From Scleroderma bovista (Eukaryota > Basidiomycota > Agaricomycetes > Boletales > Sclerodermataceae), in contig JAYMGJ010000050.1 in NCBI GenBank assembly GCA_037178675.1, forward strand, positions 124,001-188,000: a stretch of DNA of 64,000 nt. Reading direction: 5' to 3'. Shown piece after piece: positions 36,399 to 48,202 of this stretch. Position 1 is the first letter of the stretch, and each line of letters begins with the position of its first letter. The notes under the pieces were generated by a model. That model did not search any database and was not told the DNA's origin. It was given only the letters and a program-made list of their open reading frames with translations. The translations under genes and the position numbers were made by a program.

Positions 36399-36641
36399 GC
36401 TTCCTTGCGTACTAGTATCATGGACGAGAGTACAATTGTAGCCTGAAGATTATAGGAGAAGTGTGACTCGACGAGACGCGATTGTCACGCATTACAATAT
36501 TCGTGACACTGCTATTTTGAATTGTGACAATTCTCAGTTTAGTAGTCTTGACAGCTGGTACATACGTCGCTCTGACCAGGTAGGCTCTTATCATGCGTTT
36601 GCATAGGTTGCCTTCAACCATGGTCTCAGTTCAGGATCGTT

Positions 36642-36896
36642 ATGCGGACGTTCGTCACCCGCTTTGTTCCGAAGGCTGCGCTCCCTCGGTCCAATGTCGT
36701 GCCTCCACCTCTTACCAAGAAGCAGGAAAAAGCCATGAAAGAACCACTCATCAGTATAATGCAAAAGCGCCAGGAAGAGGCAGGGAAATCATGGCCACAT
36801 AATCTGCGCATCGAACCCACATTATCGAGGAGAGTAACCGGAAACTTCCCAAAACCTCTCAGATCAAAGATGAAGAAGTTGCTGACAGAGCGATGA
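36642..36896 (+). CDS. small basic protein, possibly mitochondrial
   Basis: An 84-codon ATG frame (MRTFVTRFVPKAALPRSNVV). The first 20 residues are rich in Arg, Ala and Phe and lack acidic residues, as in mitochondrial presequences. The body PPPLTKKQEKAMKEPLISIM, EAGKSWPHNLRIEPTLSRRV and TGNFPKPLRSKMKK looks like a real protein, not a shadow frame. I do not recognise the family; a small mitochondrial ribosomal or respiratory assembly protein is possible. It is divergent from HRQ1 (244 bp). No intron is needed. Confidence 0.45.
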   Translation: MRTFVTRFVPKAALPRSNVVPPPLTKKQEKAMKEPLISIMQKRQEEAGKSWPHNLRIEPTLSRRVTGNFPKPLRSKMKKLLTER

Positions 36897-37019
36897 ATCT
36901 GATTAGCATAACACCAGCACATTGGTTGAGAAAGGTGAGCTGTTCATTCATTCTTCCCATGGTTACTGCACGTCTCGCATAGGATTTTTGAGCTGGTGTC
37001 TAACTTCACCTTACCCTCT

Positions 37020-37860
37020 GTCCTACGTCTTGAAACAAATACATTTTACGTAGTGATAGAATTGAGGCGACCCGTGTCTTTTCGTGGAGATTGGACGGTA
37101 TCGCAGGATTTCTCTGCAATTTCACTACCTTCCTTGATGACCTCTCCAATAAGGTATTGGTCCATATTGCCCTCCGCCGGGCTACGCAAGTCCTGTGCTT
37201 CGAAACGGTGGAATTAAGGAAGAGATTTCCCGGAGGGTCGACTAACATATCCGTGTCGCCGGTAAGAATAAGTACCTTGGATATCAACGCAGATATTCTG
37301 CGCAATCTTTCTGGGCTGACGTCGCATGGAAGAGCTGCCATCATCTGGGAAAGTATGCCCACGATCGATGGTCGATAAATCATAAGCTACGGAAGCAGCG
37401 AGCATTTGGTGAGCACAAACGCCTGTTTGAATTTTTCTGTTGGTTCTGCCTTCGGCATCGTCTTCTGTTTTCTTGCCTAACGGCTCAGCTCTGAAGAGTG
37501 TGTCGAGTATAATGCTGATTCTGTTTTCGATATCATTAGCAAGAACAAGCCCTAAACAAGTGAAATCTCAGCATGGAAGCTATTACCTGCCCAGTAAGAA
37601 TGCACCTTTCAACTATGCTCTTCGGTATACATGTGATTCTAGGGGGAAAAAAAGAAATTACCGGAAGTGAGTTAACCCACAGTTGTCTACCTAATCTAGT
37701 GGCCAACAGACTCAGGGATACAGGTACCGGTATGTATGCGACACGCAACTTCCATGGAATAAAAATCAGCCAACGATATGCAGATCGTTGATTAGACCGC
37801 TACCTTGTGCAATCATCCCTCCTAACGACATGCCATCTAACTTTGCTTGATGCAGTCACC
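37020..37860 (-). pseudogene. alpha/beta-hydrolase relic
   Basis: Minus-strand pieces of an alpha/beta-hydrolase in order. DGMSLGGMIAQ (near 37850-37815) holds the nucleophile elbow GMSLGG. After a gap come RAEPLGKKTEDDAEGRTNRK (near 37505-37450) and then, in a different frame, SIVGILSQMMAALPCDVSPE with SKVLILTGDTDMLVDPPGN (37383-37240), the usual Asp region. The frame changes between the second and third pieces with no good intron to explain it, and the part before the elbow (37861-38100) has no readable hydrolase sequence. A loss-of-function relic is the simplest reading. A gene with unusual introns is the alternative. Confidence 0.5.
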
Positions 37861-38485
37861 ACGTGAAGTAAGATGCTTCCAAGTCACAATGGCTGTCTCA
37901 AACTTGCATTTACGGTGCTACTTTCCACGTCACAAGGGCTACGTGCTTGGAACCCACATTGAAATGCAATCAAAGATTGCCGATGACAAAGTGGCAAGTT
38001 CAGTGCTACTACCGCGTCGAAGTCATCACCCCTACCACGTACGGTGCGTGTCGCCTAGTCACCACCAGTTGTGTGCAATGATGCTCTCCCGCCATACAAC
38101 ACGCTAGTTCTTTGTCTCAGATGTCCTAGTATTATCCTCCAGTTTTCCATGCATAAGTAGCCTTATGTTACTGTGGTTATTCTACCTCAGCTTCTTGGTA
38201 GCAATAGTGATCTGGTATTTTTTTACTGGTCTCAGAGACCAACCATCCGCACCGGCTTTTCCCGACCTGCGATTGGTAATTCTGCCTTGATGGATGTTCC
38301 GCCGTGTTAAGTACTGAAAAGAAGTACGTACTTAGCCGATCAGTGACAAGGCTGAGATGTAAAGTCGTACGACATCGCTCCCAGAACCGAGCAAGGCTCA
38401 GTACATAGCGCTACGTAGCGCTTTGTTCGGGATCTCTTCCTTGCACACAGTCAGTGGTGACTAGTGACCCGCACCATAACTGTCA
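37861..38485. other. intergenic with a dispersed-repeat segment
   Basis: No gene seen. Near 38196-38255 it contains the pair of motifs GGTAGCAATAG and AGACCAACCATCCGC that recur near 49164-49235. Further right is an inverted repeat around AGCGCTACGTAGCGCT (38410-38425). Confidence 0.4.
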
Positions 38486-39602
38486 ATGGCATTCCAATCG
38501 ATAACCCGTACGTCTCCTCACATAGTACTAGCGTGCTTTACAGGTTTACACCACTTCGTTTCAACTTTCAGGTCGCCTTTTACCCTCTGCAATTTTTCTT
38601 GCATGCGCTGCTGTAGCGATCCAATTCCTCTTCATTCGCGGTCTAATTCAAAGTCGCATAAGAAACAAATTGGATGTCATCTGTGATGAACCTCTCGAGG
38701 TTTCATCTAACCCGCTTCGTATGGCGTATACTGGCAATTTGGAAGTCGATAAGGTACTCTGCGGCATGGGAGTATTTTATCACACTGCCATGACCCCCTT
38801 CTACATTCCATTCTTCCTGGAATTTATGGGCGTGGTCACAGCTACATTCTTAATCCCGTTTGCTGAAGCATCCCGAGATAACCGCTCCTTTTTCCTCGGC
38901 AATGGTGTACCAGGCACAGTCGGGATGCTTGCACAACTTTTGAGCATGGGACTGGTAATGCCCCTCTATTATCTGCTCTTCGTCACAACTGGAGCGGCGG
39001 ACAGGAAGCCTGGCCCTGCCGGAGGAGCCAAAATTAACCAAGGGAATGCAGAAGCACTTCTTTTCGGCCTCATTATGGGGTGCATCATACCCACTGCTTG
39101 CATGGTTTTGTTCCAAGACCCAACCGTCACCGCTATCTGGCAGATATTCCCAATCATAATGGAGATAGCACAATTCTGCCATCGTATCATACGACCTCCC
39201 TCACGGCTTACCGAATCTGGTTACCATACCGTTCAGGCCACATACGCAACTGTTTTGGTTGCTTCAGCGGCTATTCATATCCATTACGTCTGGCCACTTC
39301 TCAATGACACCGACACCCTGAAGCAGCTGTTCTTACCGTTGTTTGGATCAAACGATTTTGGCGCAGCTCCTTTGCTCGATGGAATCATCTATTTCTTCAA
39401 ATGGGATTCCACCCTCAGCATGGTATCAGCATTCTTCTTACCCCTTTGGTTTACCGACAACTTGCTTTCATGTATCGTGGTCATTGTCTGGTGCATTGCG
39501 ACAACCATTGTACTTGGTCCCGGTGCTGCCATCGCTAGCTTACTGATGTGGAGGGAGGAAAAGCTGAACAGACCTGTAAAAATGGCCGAGAAGCAGAATT
39601 AA
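38486..39602 (+). CDS. fungal polytopic membrane protein, function unknown
   Basis: ATG 38486 starts a 22-nt exon (MAFQSIT). A 64-nt intron (38508-38571) joins through an Arg codon to RLLPSAIFLACAAVAIQFLF, the first membrane segment. Further hydrophobic segments include FLEFMGVVTATFLIPFAEA, MLAQLLSMGLVMPLYYLLFV, LLFGLIMGCIIPTACMVLF, YATVLVASAAIHIHYVWPLL, SMVSAFFLPLWFTDNLLSCI and VVIVWCIATTIVLGPGAAIA, so about seven to eight helices in about 350 residues. Ends VKMAEKQN. It resembles multispanning proteins of unknown role common in ascomycete and basidiomycete secondary-metabolite loci. No motif reveals a substrate, and no biosynthetic genes are next to it. Confidence 0.8.
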
Positions 39603-39759
39603 ACTCCCGCATTCATTTTCGTACACGTAGTGTGTATTTTGGTCTGAGTAGCAGTACATGGAGAATAACGCTATGATCAATATCGATGGGTTATGCAAGC
39701 AGATATACAGTAAGTAGGAAAAAGTTAAACGCGGGATCCGACATTAAAGCTTTGTAACT

Positions 39760-42700
39760 TCACCGTTTGCCCTTGCCCTTCCCATTGGCCTTGGCTTTAG
39801 CAGTAGGTTTCTTTTTCGGTCTATCGTCATCTGATTCGTCCGAGCCTCCACGAACCTTCGTCTCGGTAGCTCGTTTGGAATCCGCTGAACGGGGTGTCAA
39901 TCAGTACGTTCCAATCGGAGGAATAGAAAGCGGTTACATTTAGCTGCCTTTCTCTCTAATTCATCCCAGTCGTCCCCATCCTCACTTTCATCGTCGTAGG
40001 AAGCACTTCCGGACTCATCGCTAGCATCTGAGCCATCATAACCACTACCCTCGTTGCTGCTCTCCTCGGTTGCGAAGTCGTCCGGGTCGGCCTCGAACTC
40101 AGATTCACTCTGAGATTCTTCTTCCAGATCACTCTGCAACAAGCTCAGTATCTGGCCTGGAATGGACGGGATAATAACTTACTTCTGCACCACCGCCACC
40201 GAGGAAGCTCCATCCACCTTGCTGGAAGAAGTCGTATGGACTTTCATTGATTGTCTTCATGATAGGGCCCCAGTTCAAGTTAACAGGCCCCTCGCTCATG
40301 GGAATATCGACGGAACTAAGAAAACATGAGAAACTTAGAAATGCTGTCAGAGGGCGAGAGCGACTCACTCAAGCCAATTTTTCACATCATCCAGCTGCGA
40401 GCTTGGTATCGAGTTGATGTGGAGCGGCGGTTTCGTAAAATCTTTGAACACGAATACAACATCAAACTGCTTAAGGGTGAATTGGACACGCTCCAATGAA
40501 GCAATTTCAATTTCGTTGAGAGTAACAACGAGGAAGGGTGGTTCAACGAGGTGAACAAGACACTCGGTGGTCGGTTGCAAGCGGACATTGGTGCGGAAAG
40601 GAACACCGTCGAACGACAATTCGCGGAATGGAATGTCGATCTCCAAGGTCTCTCCGGTCTAGACATGACCGTCAGTGGGGAAGAGCACACCGAAAAAAGT
40701 TACTCACAGAAGTCGAAACCGCCTCTGCCACCCGTTCTGCGAAGAGCTTGAATTCCTTATTGAGCATCTGCCTCCGCTTCCGTTCTTGCTGCTCCATCTC
40801 GATCTCATCTTCATCACCATAGCGATGCTTTCGCTTCCGATTGCCAGTCTCATCAAATTGTACGTCAGAAGCTTCACGGAAGAATTGAATGTCCTAACCG
40901 TGGCGAGAATTAATGAAAGTTGCGTGATGCGAACTGAAGTAACGGCTTACATGTGCCTTTCTCTTTCCTATCATAATAGGGGCCTTCAGATGAATGTGAA
41001 CGATCACAAGTAATTCTTTGTCACAGGGCTGGAAGAAGAGATGCTTGATATTGCTGAACAAGACATCTGAAATCCGAGGTCAATGTTAGATGGAGGCGTT
41101 CATAAACCAATCCTACCAATTTTCTGCGAACCCATGGGAGACTGGTATCGAAGACCATTTTGGTGTATCTCGACCTCTCCAGGCAATCGCCTTCCGTCTA
41201 ATGCGGGTCGGACGAAGGCTTCGGGGAGCTTGTGAGGTCTCCTGCCCTTGATTTCCACCAAAACGTCTTGTTCGATAACGTCCGCCATCTCCTTCTTCTG
41301 CTGTTCCCTCTTGTTCACTTCTTTCTTCAGGTCAGTGATTTGCTTCGAGACCGTGTCGAAATGATGACCGTCAGCAGAACGGAAGGTCACGGATCGAATG
41401 AATGTCGCATCGGGATCTTCAAAAGGCTGCGAAGGGTCAGTTACTCAACGTTCGCCGGATAAACGAGGCTAGCATACAGTGTCGTCCTTCTTCCCTGCAA
41501 GCTGACCGGGCGTTTGGAAATTGATGCGAAGATAAGTGAATTCGCCTTCATCATTTTTGCTGACATTTTTGATGGTATTGATGTGGAAAGGTACCGAGAA
41601 GCCGTGGACTGGAAGGATGATGGTTTGGGCTTTGCGATCGACGAAAATCTAATCGCAGCTTGCCTCAGCACCAATCGAAACAAACCATAGCATAACATAC
41701 TCGCAGACTTTCCGCTTCCTTGGGAAGTGCACCCTCGCCCTTGTAACTCAGGAAACGCTTCCAACCTTTTCCCTCCTTCTCCCCATGTTTAACGCCGTCT
41801 TCGGAATACTTCGCAAGCCCTTCGCGCTGAAGCGCGCCGTGCAATTCTGACTGATGCTCCCTTATTTTTGCGGTCGTCGTCTGCAGGACCTCTTCTTGAG
41901 CGGCGCTGCGCGTCTTGTTTCGCAGAATTTTACCACCTGCCGTCTTATGCTTGACGGGAGAGCCATTTTGCGGGGGCTTGGCGGGTGGGTTCTTCGCAGA
42001 CTTGGCAGTAGGACCATCGTCTTGGTCCTCTGCAGAATTCAAGTAGAAAAGAGTGTCTGTGGGGGATTTGACACCATCTGTGAGGAAGGTGGCCTTGTCA
42101 GGACCAACACGAACGGTGTCAATAAGATGTAATGCATATCTAGTGAACATATTCGGTGAACGTTGCAGGGATCCTGTTGTAGTACTTACTTTTTGCCTGT
42201 CTCGTCCGAAAGATCGGAAAATCCCAAAGACAGATTAAAGACCATGTTCGCCTTAAGACGACGTGCATTCTTAGACGAAAGGACGTAAGCAGAGTCTCGG
42301 AATTCAATACCGATCTACTTCAAATGAGTATAAAGCGAAGCACGATGTGTAACCATACGTACTGCAGACCCGACGTTCTTGACAAAATGTTTTTCTAGCT
42401 CGGGTTTCTTTTCTTTAATGTATTCCAACGCCCGGTGGTATACTTCGCGGGCCGTGACACCGTCCTTCATCTCTCGGACAAGCTCGGACTGCAAAGACAC
42501 CAAAATGTTGTATACCTCCTCTTGTTCCTGCGAGTGATCAAGTGAGACGAGCAGACAAGCTTCAGGTAAATGCTACCTTGGAAGGATCAACGATGACGCT
42601 GCGTCCGAGGTTGGCACAGTAACTCTTGTACCGCATACCAACGGCAATGAGAATGACACCTTTGTGAGCGATGGGGTCGGAAGACGAGACTGAGGTGGAC

Positions 42701-43801
42701 CTCAAGTCATACCCGGTGTTGGTGGATCGCGACTGGATGATCGGAGTGTAACAGAACTCCGTCGATCCCCAGTCCACCTGAATGCGGTGTATGAGCCAAT
42801 CGCAAGTCCAAAAGTGAGGAAAAACGCACATCTTGAAGTCCACGACCTTTACTCCAGACCCTCATATCAGGACCCTTGGCATCGTCGCCATCTCCTGTTC
42901 CTATTCGTAATTCGATTTGACCAGCAAATTGTTCGTGTGTGATCTTAGCTTCTTTGTCCAGAATTGTCTCCAGTTTGACTATGATGTGATGCATGAGCAA
43001 AGTCGACGTCAGATTCGACGCTGTACGAATGATTTTCTACAGGTAATGGTCAATGCGCGTGAGTAGATATCCTGACGTTACGTACCAGCTCCTCTTCGTC
43101 TTTGACCGCCATATACGCGGACACCGCAGGGGCGATGTCCACTTGTTCTGGCTTTTCAGCAGCCCCGGAGATGGCCTGTTCCCAGTCCGATATTAATTTC
43201 CCCGAGTACATCTCCTTCACGAGAGTGGCGACGCGTTTGTGTGCTGTGTACGCCTGTACGAATTTGGGAAGCGCATCTGTCGGTGGTTCCTTTGCTTTGG
43301 CCAGAATGAACAGCTCTATAGGCACGGGAGGGTTTCCATCTCTGATTTGCTGTAGAAATTTTGCTTCCGGAACAGGTTGGAGTGCTGCCCGACATTACAC
43401 AGCTGGTAAGTCAATACATACCTTTGTTAGCAGAACAGAGTATGAGGACCTTGTCTTTTTCAAATAATGTGAACGTTGAAGGGAACTCGTAACCCAGTAG
43501 CCATGTCTTGGAGTAGAACAGTGAGTCATGCCAAGGGGTATGGGTTGCAAGGAGGACTTACTTGAAATGCAGTGCCCTTGCGGATGGGCTCGTCCTCGCC
43601 TGCTGGGTCACCCGAGAGCAGTAGGAGTGCATCTGAGTCCGCTATTGAGCCGAATTCGTCGTTTTGAGTTGCATTCTATGAATCCGAGTTTGCATTAGGG
43701 TCAGGAATGTGTTGGGTACGTGGGTTGCTACACACGTTCCAGCCGTCGTAGACATTCTTGAGGCGGGAGTTTATAAGGGTTTTGTTGAGCTGGACTGCCA
43801 T
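39760..43801 (-). CDS. SPT16: FACT complex subunit SPT16 (histone chaperone)
   Basis: The large subunit of FACT, which disassembles and rebuilds nucleosomes ahead of polymerases. ATG 43801 gives [20 protein letters not shown], then [20 protein letters not shown] and [20 protein letters not shown]. The catalytically inactive peptidase-M24-like domain has [55 protein letters not shown] and [18 protein letters not shown]. The middle (PH-like) domain has [19 protein letters not shown] and [14 protein letters not shown], then [20 protein letters not shown]. The tail is highly acidic (SDEVPSS-type, then [20 protein letters not shown]) and ends in a basic GKGKGKR (TGA 39760). About 1,050-1,100 residues over more than ten introns. 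It shares a 135-bp divergent promoter with YJU2. Confidence 0.95.
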
Positions 43802-43936
43802 GTGAGCTGGACTGGCTCGTTGCTGGACTGCGCTGGCTTCAGGACACACGCCGTGCGGTAAACAGTAGAGCGCGCTGGTGGCGGGAAATTTATCAAACGC
43901 GTCCATTATGTAAGCAACCACACTTGTCTCTCCACC
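43802..43936. promoter_or_regulatory. putative bidirectional promoter, SPT16 / YJU2
   Basis: 135 bp between two divergent ATG codons. Both genes work on RNA polymerase II transcripts (chromatin passage and splicing). No TATA box is obvious, as is usual for housekeeping genes. Confidence 0.4.
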
Positions 43937-44975
43937 ATGTCTGAGCGCAAAGGTAGGGCACCGCAATATACCACAGAGAGCGGGCACTGACACCCTTGTC
44001 GACAGTTTTGAACAAGTACTTCCCCCCCGACTTTGACCCGTCGCTTATCCCGCGAAGAAAGGGTCCAAGAAACTCCCAGCAGGTTGTCCGTCTCATGGCA
44101 CCATTCTCCATGTGAGTCACTGTCATACTTGCCCTCGATCGGTGTCTCACTACCACCACCACAGGAGATGCAATACCTGCGGAGAGTACATTTACAAGGG
44201 AAAGAAATTCAATGCTCGCAAGGAAACAGTCGATGGAGAGGATTACTATGGCATCAAGATATTCCGTTTCTACATCAAATGGTGTGTGGTGTGTGGTTGT
44301 ATCCATATCTACTGCTAATCATCACAAAGTACACTATGTTCAGCCGAAATCACCTTCAAGACTGATCCGAAGAACACGGATTATGCAGCAGAGCATGGGG
44401 CATCTCGCAATTTCGAGCCGTGGAGGGAGGAACAGGCGGTTGAAGAAGAGGATCGTCTGGCACGATTGGAGGAAGAAGAAAACAATCCGATGAAAGCCCT
44501 AGAGAACCGCACTACAGATGCAAAACGGGAAATGGACATTCTAGACGCGCTCCAAGACATTAAAGCAAGAAATGCTCGGAACGATCGCGTAGGACAAGGA
44601 GTTGATTTGGAGGCCCGGATTACAGCGGAGGAGGTCGAGAGTGAAGAAGACAGACAGCGCAAGTTGGAAGAGGAAGAGGACGAGATGTTGGTGCGACAGG
44701 TCTTCTCCAAGGTCTCCATGCCTGCACCACCGGGACTATCGTCAGTAGCCAGTGGTTCCGGTGATATATCCAACGGGGAATCGTCATCACGCACTGTCGT
44801 TGTGAAGCGAAAAGCCGATGACATTGAACCTGATATCCGCACCCTACTCTCAGATTCTACTCGAAATTCGGTGGGCACCAAGCCTACAAGTACACCCGCC
44901 ACAAAGAAACCTAAATCAGACCTCAAAAACAAGTTGGGAATCAAGATTGCAAAGAAGGATAAGGTGGCTGTATAG
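43937..44975 (+). CDS. YJU2: splicing factor YJU2 (CWC16/CCDC94)
   Basis: A spliceosome component that promotes the first catalytic step after Prp2. ATG 43937 (MSERK). The first intron joins to [20 protein letters not shown], then [12 protein letters not shown], a second intron, and [20 protein letters not shown] with the first zinc-binding Cxx[20 protein letters not shown] follows. The third intron (44285-44332) restores [20 protein letters not shown] with the second CxxC, then [12 protein letters not shown], a coiled coil and a low-complexity C-terminus ending [10 protein letters not shown]. The N-terminal segment that reaches the catalytic centre in the family is present. About 290 residues. 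Confidence 0.94.
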
Positions 44976-45027
44976 AAAAGCGGATATACTACTAAATTAT
45001 GATGCTCACTGTGCCATTACGGGTCTG

Positions 45028-46082
45028 CTAATCGTGGAGATCTACCACGACGACTCTGCCACAACTGTGCGGCAGTGCTGCGTTGACTGAGACGCGATGG
45101 GTGTCCCTGCCTTTGTGATCTCCGACCTGGAACCCTGCACTCTCATGGATATGTCCGAAGACGTGGAGTCGACACTGCTTCAACCCCTTCAACCTCGATG
45201 AAAGGATATGACAGCCAGCATCCTTTCCCCGTTTTGTTCTATCCAATGTTCGATAAGGAGGAGTGTGGGTCATTAATATTTCGGTATCGTCTGGTATCTT
45301 CTCGTATATCGCTTCCAGAGGGAATATCACTCGGATTGTCTGTACGTAGTTGTAAGAGACATACCTTGTGCTTCTGTAGAAGAGGTATACTGAAAGGAGC
45401 CTTCAACATACATGGGGGCCGCCTTGATCAGATTAGATTCTGAATGTAGTGCAGATGTCCAATACGTCACTCACTGGGGATCCATAGATCTTCCACACTT
45501 TTCCTGATGGTGAAGTAAAATGCAAGGACTCGTGTTCGAGGTAATAGAGGCCCTGAGATGCCAAGCTGCGCACCATGGCTCTCGCACGCTGAACTAACTG
45601 ATTGTGATTGGCATGTGAGTCGGGTCAGCTGTTCAATTGCGCAGTAATCCGACTCGACTCACCTCTGGTTGGGGGCCATAGTATTCCAAGCACATCTTCT
45701 CGTCCAAGCAATGCTGCATACAAAGCATCGGATGGTTTTCTCAAGATGCCTGGATACACTTACATCGTGGTTACCTGCTATCATGCTGTGTGTATTGAAT
45801 TCGACTGGATAACATTAATCACTCGTGCTCTCACATTTTGACGGGATGTTCCAAAGACCTTAGCCAGTCAGTGGTATGGGTGAGTTGGGAGAGACTCCCA
45901 AAGCTGCTCAGATCTCCTGCATGAATTAAGACATCGCCGGGGGGGACACGGAATGTGCTCGAATGGGTGTCTGAAATGCAAACGAAGCGTGTCCAGCCTG
46001 GGCCAGGATGGGGAGGCGCTGCTTTCTCTTGGGAATCCAAGTGGATCAAGACTCGTTTGTTGTCGTTGGAACTCGTGGTCAT
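45028..46082 (-). CDS. calcineurin-like metallophosphoesterase (MPPED1/2-like)
   Basis: ATG 46082 (MTTSSNDNKRVLIHLDSQEK). Metal-binding motifs appear in order: FVCISDTHSS (DxH), GDVLIHAGDLSSFG (GDxxxxxGD), AGNHD (near 45775, before an intron), ILMTHTPPYRTLD (the H block) and VFGHIHESAG (GHxH). The structural block WKIYGSP lies in the middle exon, and the C-terminus ends VVVVDLHD at 45028. Fungal relatives are predicted phosphodiesterases with unknown substrates. About 290 residues in five exons with short introns; all metal ligands are present. Confidence 0.88.
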
Positions 46083-46332
46083 ATGGAATGAATGCAAGTG
46101 TGAGCGTCTCTCAGTAGGCTCTCGTCCCTGTCATAATGATAGTAGCACAGAGTCCGAACACACTGGATCTTGCTCGACCTTTGCACAGTGCATACCAATC
46201 CCAGTGACCAGTCCTCAACTTGCCATCGAGCGCAGACAAAGTGCAGACACGGTCTGGATTGCCACTCACTATAGTTTGATCCGGCTGACATATTTGATCG
46301 GTTGAAACCAAAGACAGGACAATGACTTGAAC

Positions 46333-48202
46333 ATGCCATCCAACCAAATCCTCGAGTTCTGGTCCCACGAACTCAAAGGCCGTCGCAAAGTCGGAAATAT
46401 TCCCTGCATCGACGGCGACTCTGCCAGATACAATCTACCCCCAGATGTGTCCATTTTCCCAAAGACATTTCGATGCACTCTCCAGGACATTCCCAGTGAC
46501 TGCCCAACCGGTTATTTTGACCCTCTGCAGCAAGGGCCTGTAAGCGATTTTGCCTTTATTCCCTACGTCGAGATACACGGTCCTCACATAGAGGAACTCG
46601 CCGTCGAGATGGGCAATCCAGGAGATGTGTACATTGCCTCACCCCCCCTAACTGCATGGACAAAAACTGGACATGAGAAGTGGTGCACTTTGATACCCGG
46701 TGTATTGGCCAAGCATCCATATTTGAGGTCCATTGCGGCAATCTTCAGGGAAGGCACTGTCGTCTGGGAGTCATTTCACTCTCCACGGTGCCCTTTGAAT
46801 GCAGCTGCCCCCAAGCGCATACGACCCCCTCCGTTTCCCGCTAAACCACCTGGCGCCAAGCGGCAACGCACCGGAAATTCGATTCGCCCATCCACCCCTT
46901 CATGCCCTGTCGCTAGTCCCAAACAAGATACATTTCAAGCGTCATACCCTGCTCCGCGTGCTCAATCACCATAGTCGCTATCTCAGTGCCTCCAGTCATT
47001 AATGTCAATGGTCCCGCTTTAGGTGTCAATGGTACATCACGACAACGGCTTGACGACAATGGTTCGGCACTCCTGGAAAACCGCATCGGGGCTCTTATTG
47101 CATCGAATGACAATGCACAACTCGCCCAAGAAAAGCTTAAAACCGAATTGAAGGAGATGAGGGAAAAGGAGGCTTGTCGAGACGGTGAGCTTGCCAAGTT
47201 ACGTGAAGATCTCGAGGCGGCGACATCCAGAGCGCTCACTTTGTCCGAGGAGATCATGGCCACCCGCCTGGCCCTTGTAACTGCCGAGTCAAAGCGCGAA
47301 GAAGCGGAGAATGCGGAAGTATCGAGTCAAGCAGTGATCGATGGCCTCCGTCAGACTTTGCTTCGTGAACAGACGCAACTCCTGAAATTAAAGAGGGATC
47401 ACGAAGAAGCTTGTCGTGTCCATGGACAACATGCCGCTGAAATGCAAGACATTGTTCGCAATGCTAAAGTAGAATTGGAACAGTCCGTCGCCGCTGAAGA
47501 AACCCTTCACAGAGAGAAAGGGAAACTGCACGAACAATTATCCATAGCAAACGCTCTGAAGGTGGCATTGGAACGTGACCTTGCACATGAGCGTGAAATG
47601 CGTTTCGACCTCTGTGACCGGATATCGCAATTGAAAGCGGAAGTAAAGAAATTGCCCTCTGAATCAAGAAGCACGGACAATGTGGATGAACCTGTCCCAG
47701 TACGGCCAACTAATCTGGGGCAACAGCTAGAATCCTTACCCGTCGAAGTCAAAAACTCATTGATGCCATTGATTAAGGCAGGTATGGAGACAATGTTTTA
47801 ATTCCATGGATATCCCATTTATCTGTGACTTTAGTCGCCACGAGCTTTTCAGACGCACATAAGAAGATCGAGATTGAACGGGAAAGAGCCGAGTCAGGTA
47901 TGCAATCACCATGGTTTTCCAAGTTTGCTTACGATCGCCTGTGCACTCTAGCACATAACATGTACCTTTCCGAGAAGCACGCCCATGCTGTGGCCGTCAG
48001 GAATGTGGATGAAAGAATGTGTCAAGGTTAGTGCCTAGTCAATCAATAGTGATATCCGTTGCTCAGGGGTGATTCAGTTACTCAAGAACGAGATGCTGCT
48101 CTACAAAAAAGCGAATCCTCACAGCGTAGCCTTCTGACTCTTCGGAAACATCTAGCCCATCTCTCAATGGCTGATGTTACCCCTCTTCATGTACAGGAAT
48201 AG
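46333..48202 (+). CDS. coiled-coil protein of unknown function (basidiomycete type)
   Basis: ATG 46333 (MPSNQILEFWSHELKGRRKV). The N-terminal 150 residues look folded (FDPLQQGPVSDFAFIPYVEI, GHEKWCTLIPGVLAKHPYLR). A Pro/Arg-rich linker follows, then a frame change at 46950-46990 that a 38-nt intron (gtgctc to ctccag) can explain. After it, INVNGPALGVNG leads into about 240 residues of coiled coil (EKLKTELKEMREKEACRDGE and on to LHEQLSIANALKVALERDLA). Three further introns (about 47781, 47898 and 48027) extend the coiled coil, giving TQERDAALQKSESSQRSLLT and ending VTPLHVQE at TAG 48200-48202. No family is recognised; the layout suggests a structural or DNA-interacting adaptor. Confidence 0.68.

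Noticed and set aside
38670..38672. Start of the membrane protein at 38670
   Set aside because: The codon is TTG and the frame is open upstream; an exon at 38486 with an intron gives a proper ATG and an extra membrane segment.
46327..46332. Upstream start of the coiled-coil protein at 46327
   Set aside because: That codon is TTG; the first ATG in frame is 46333.
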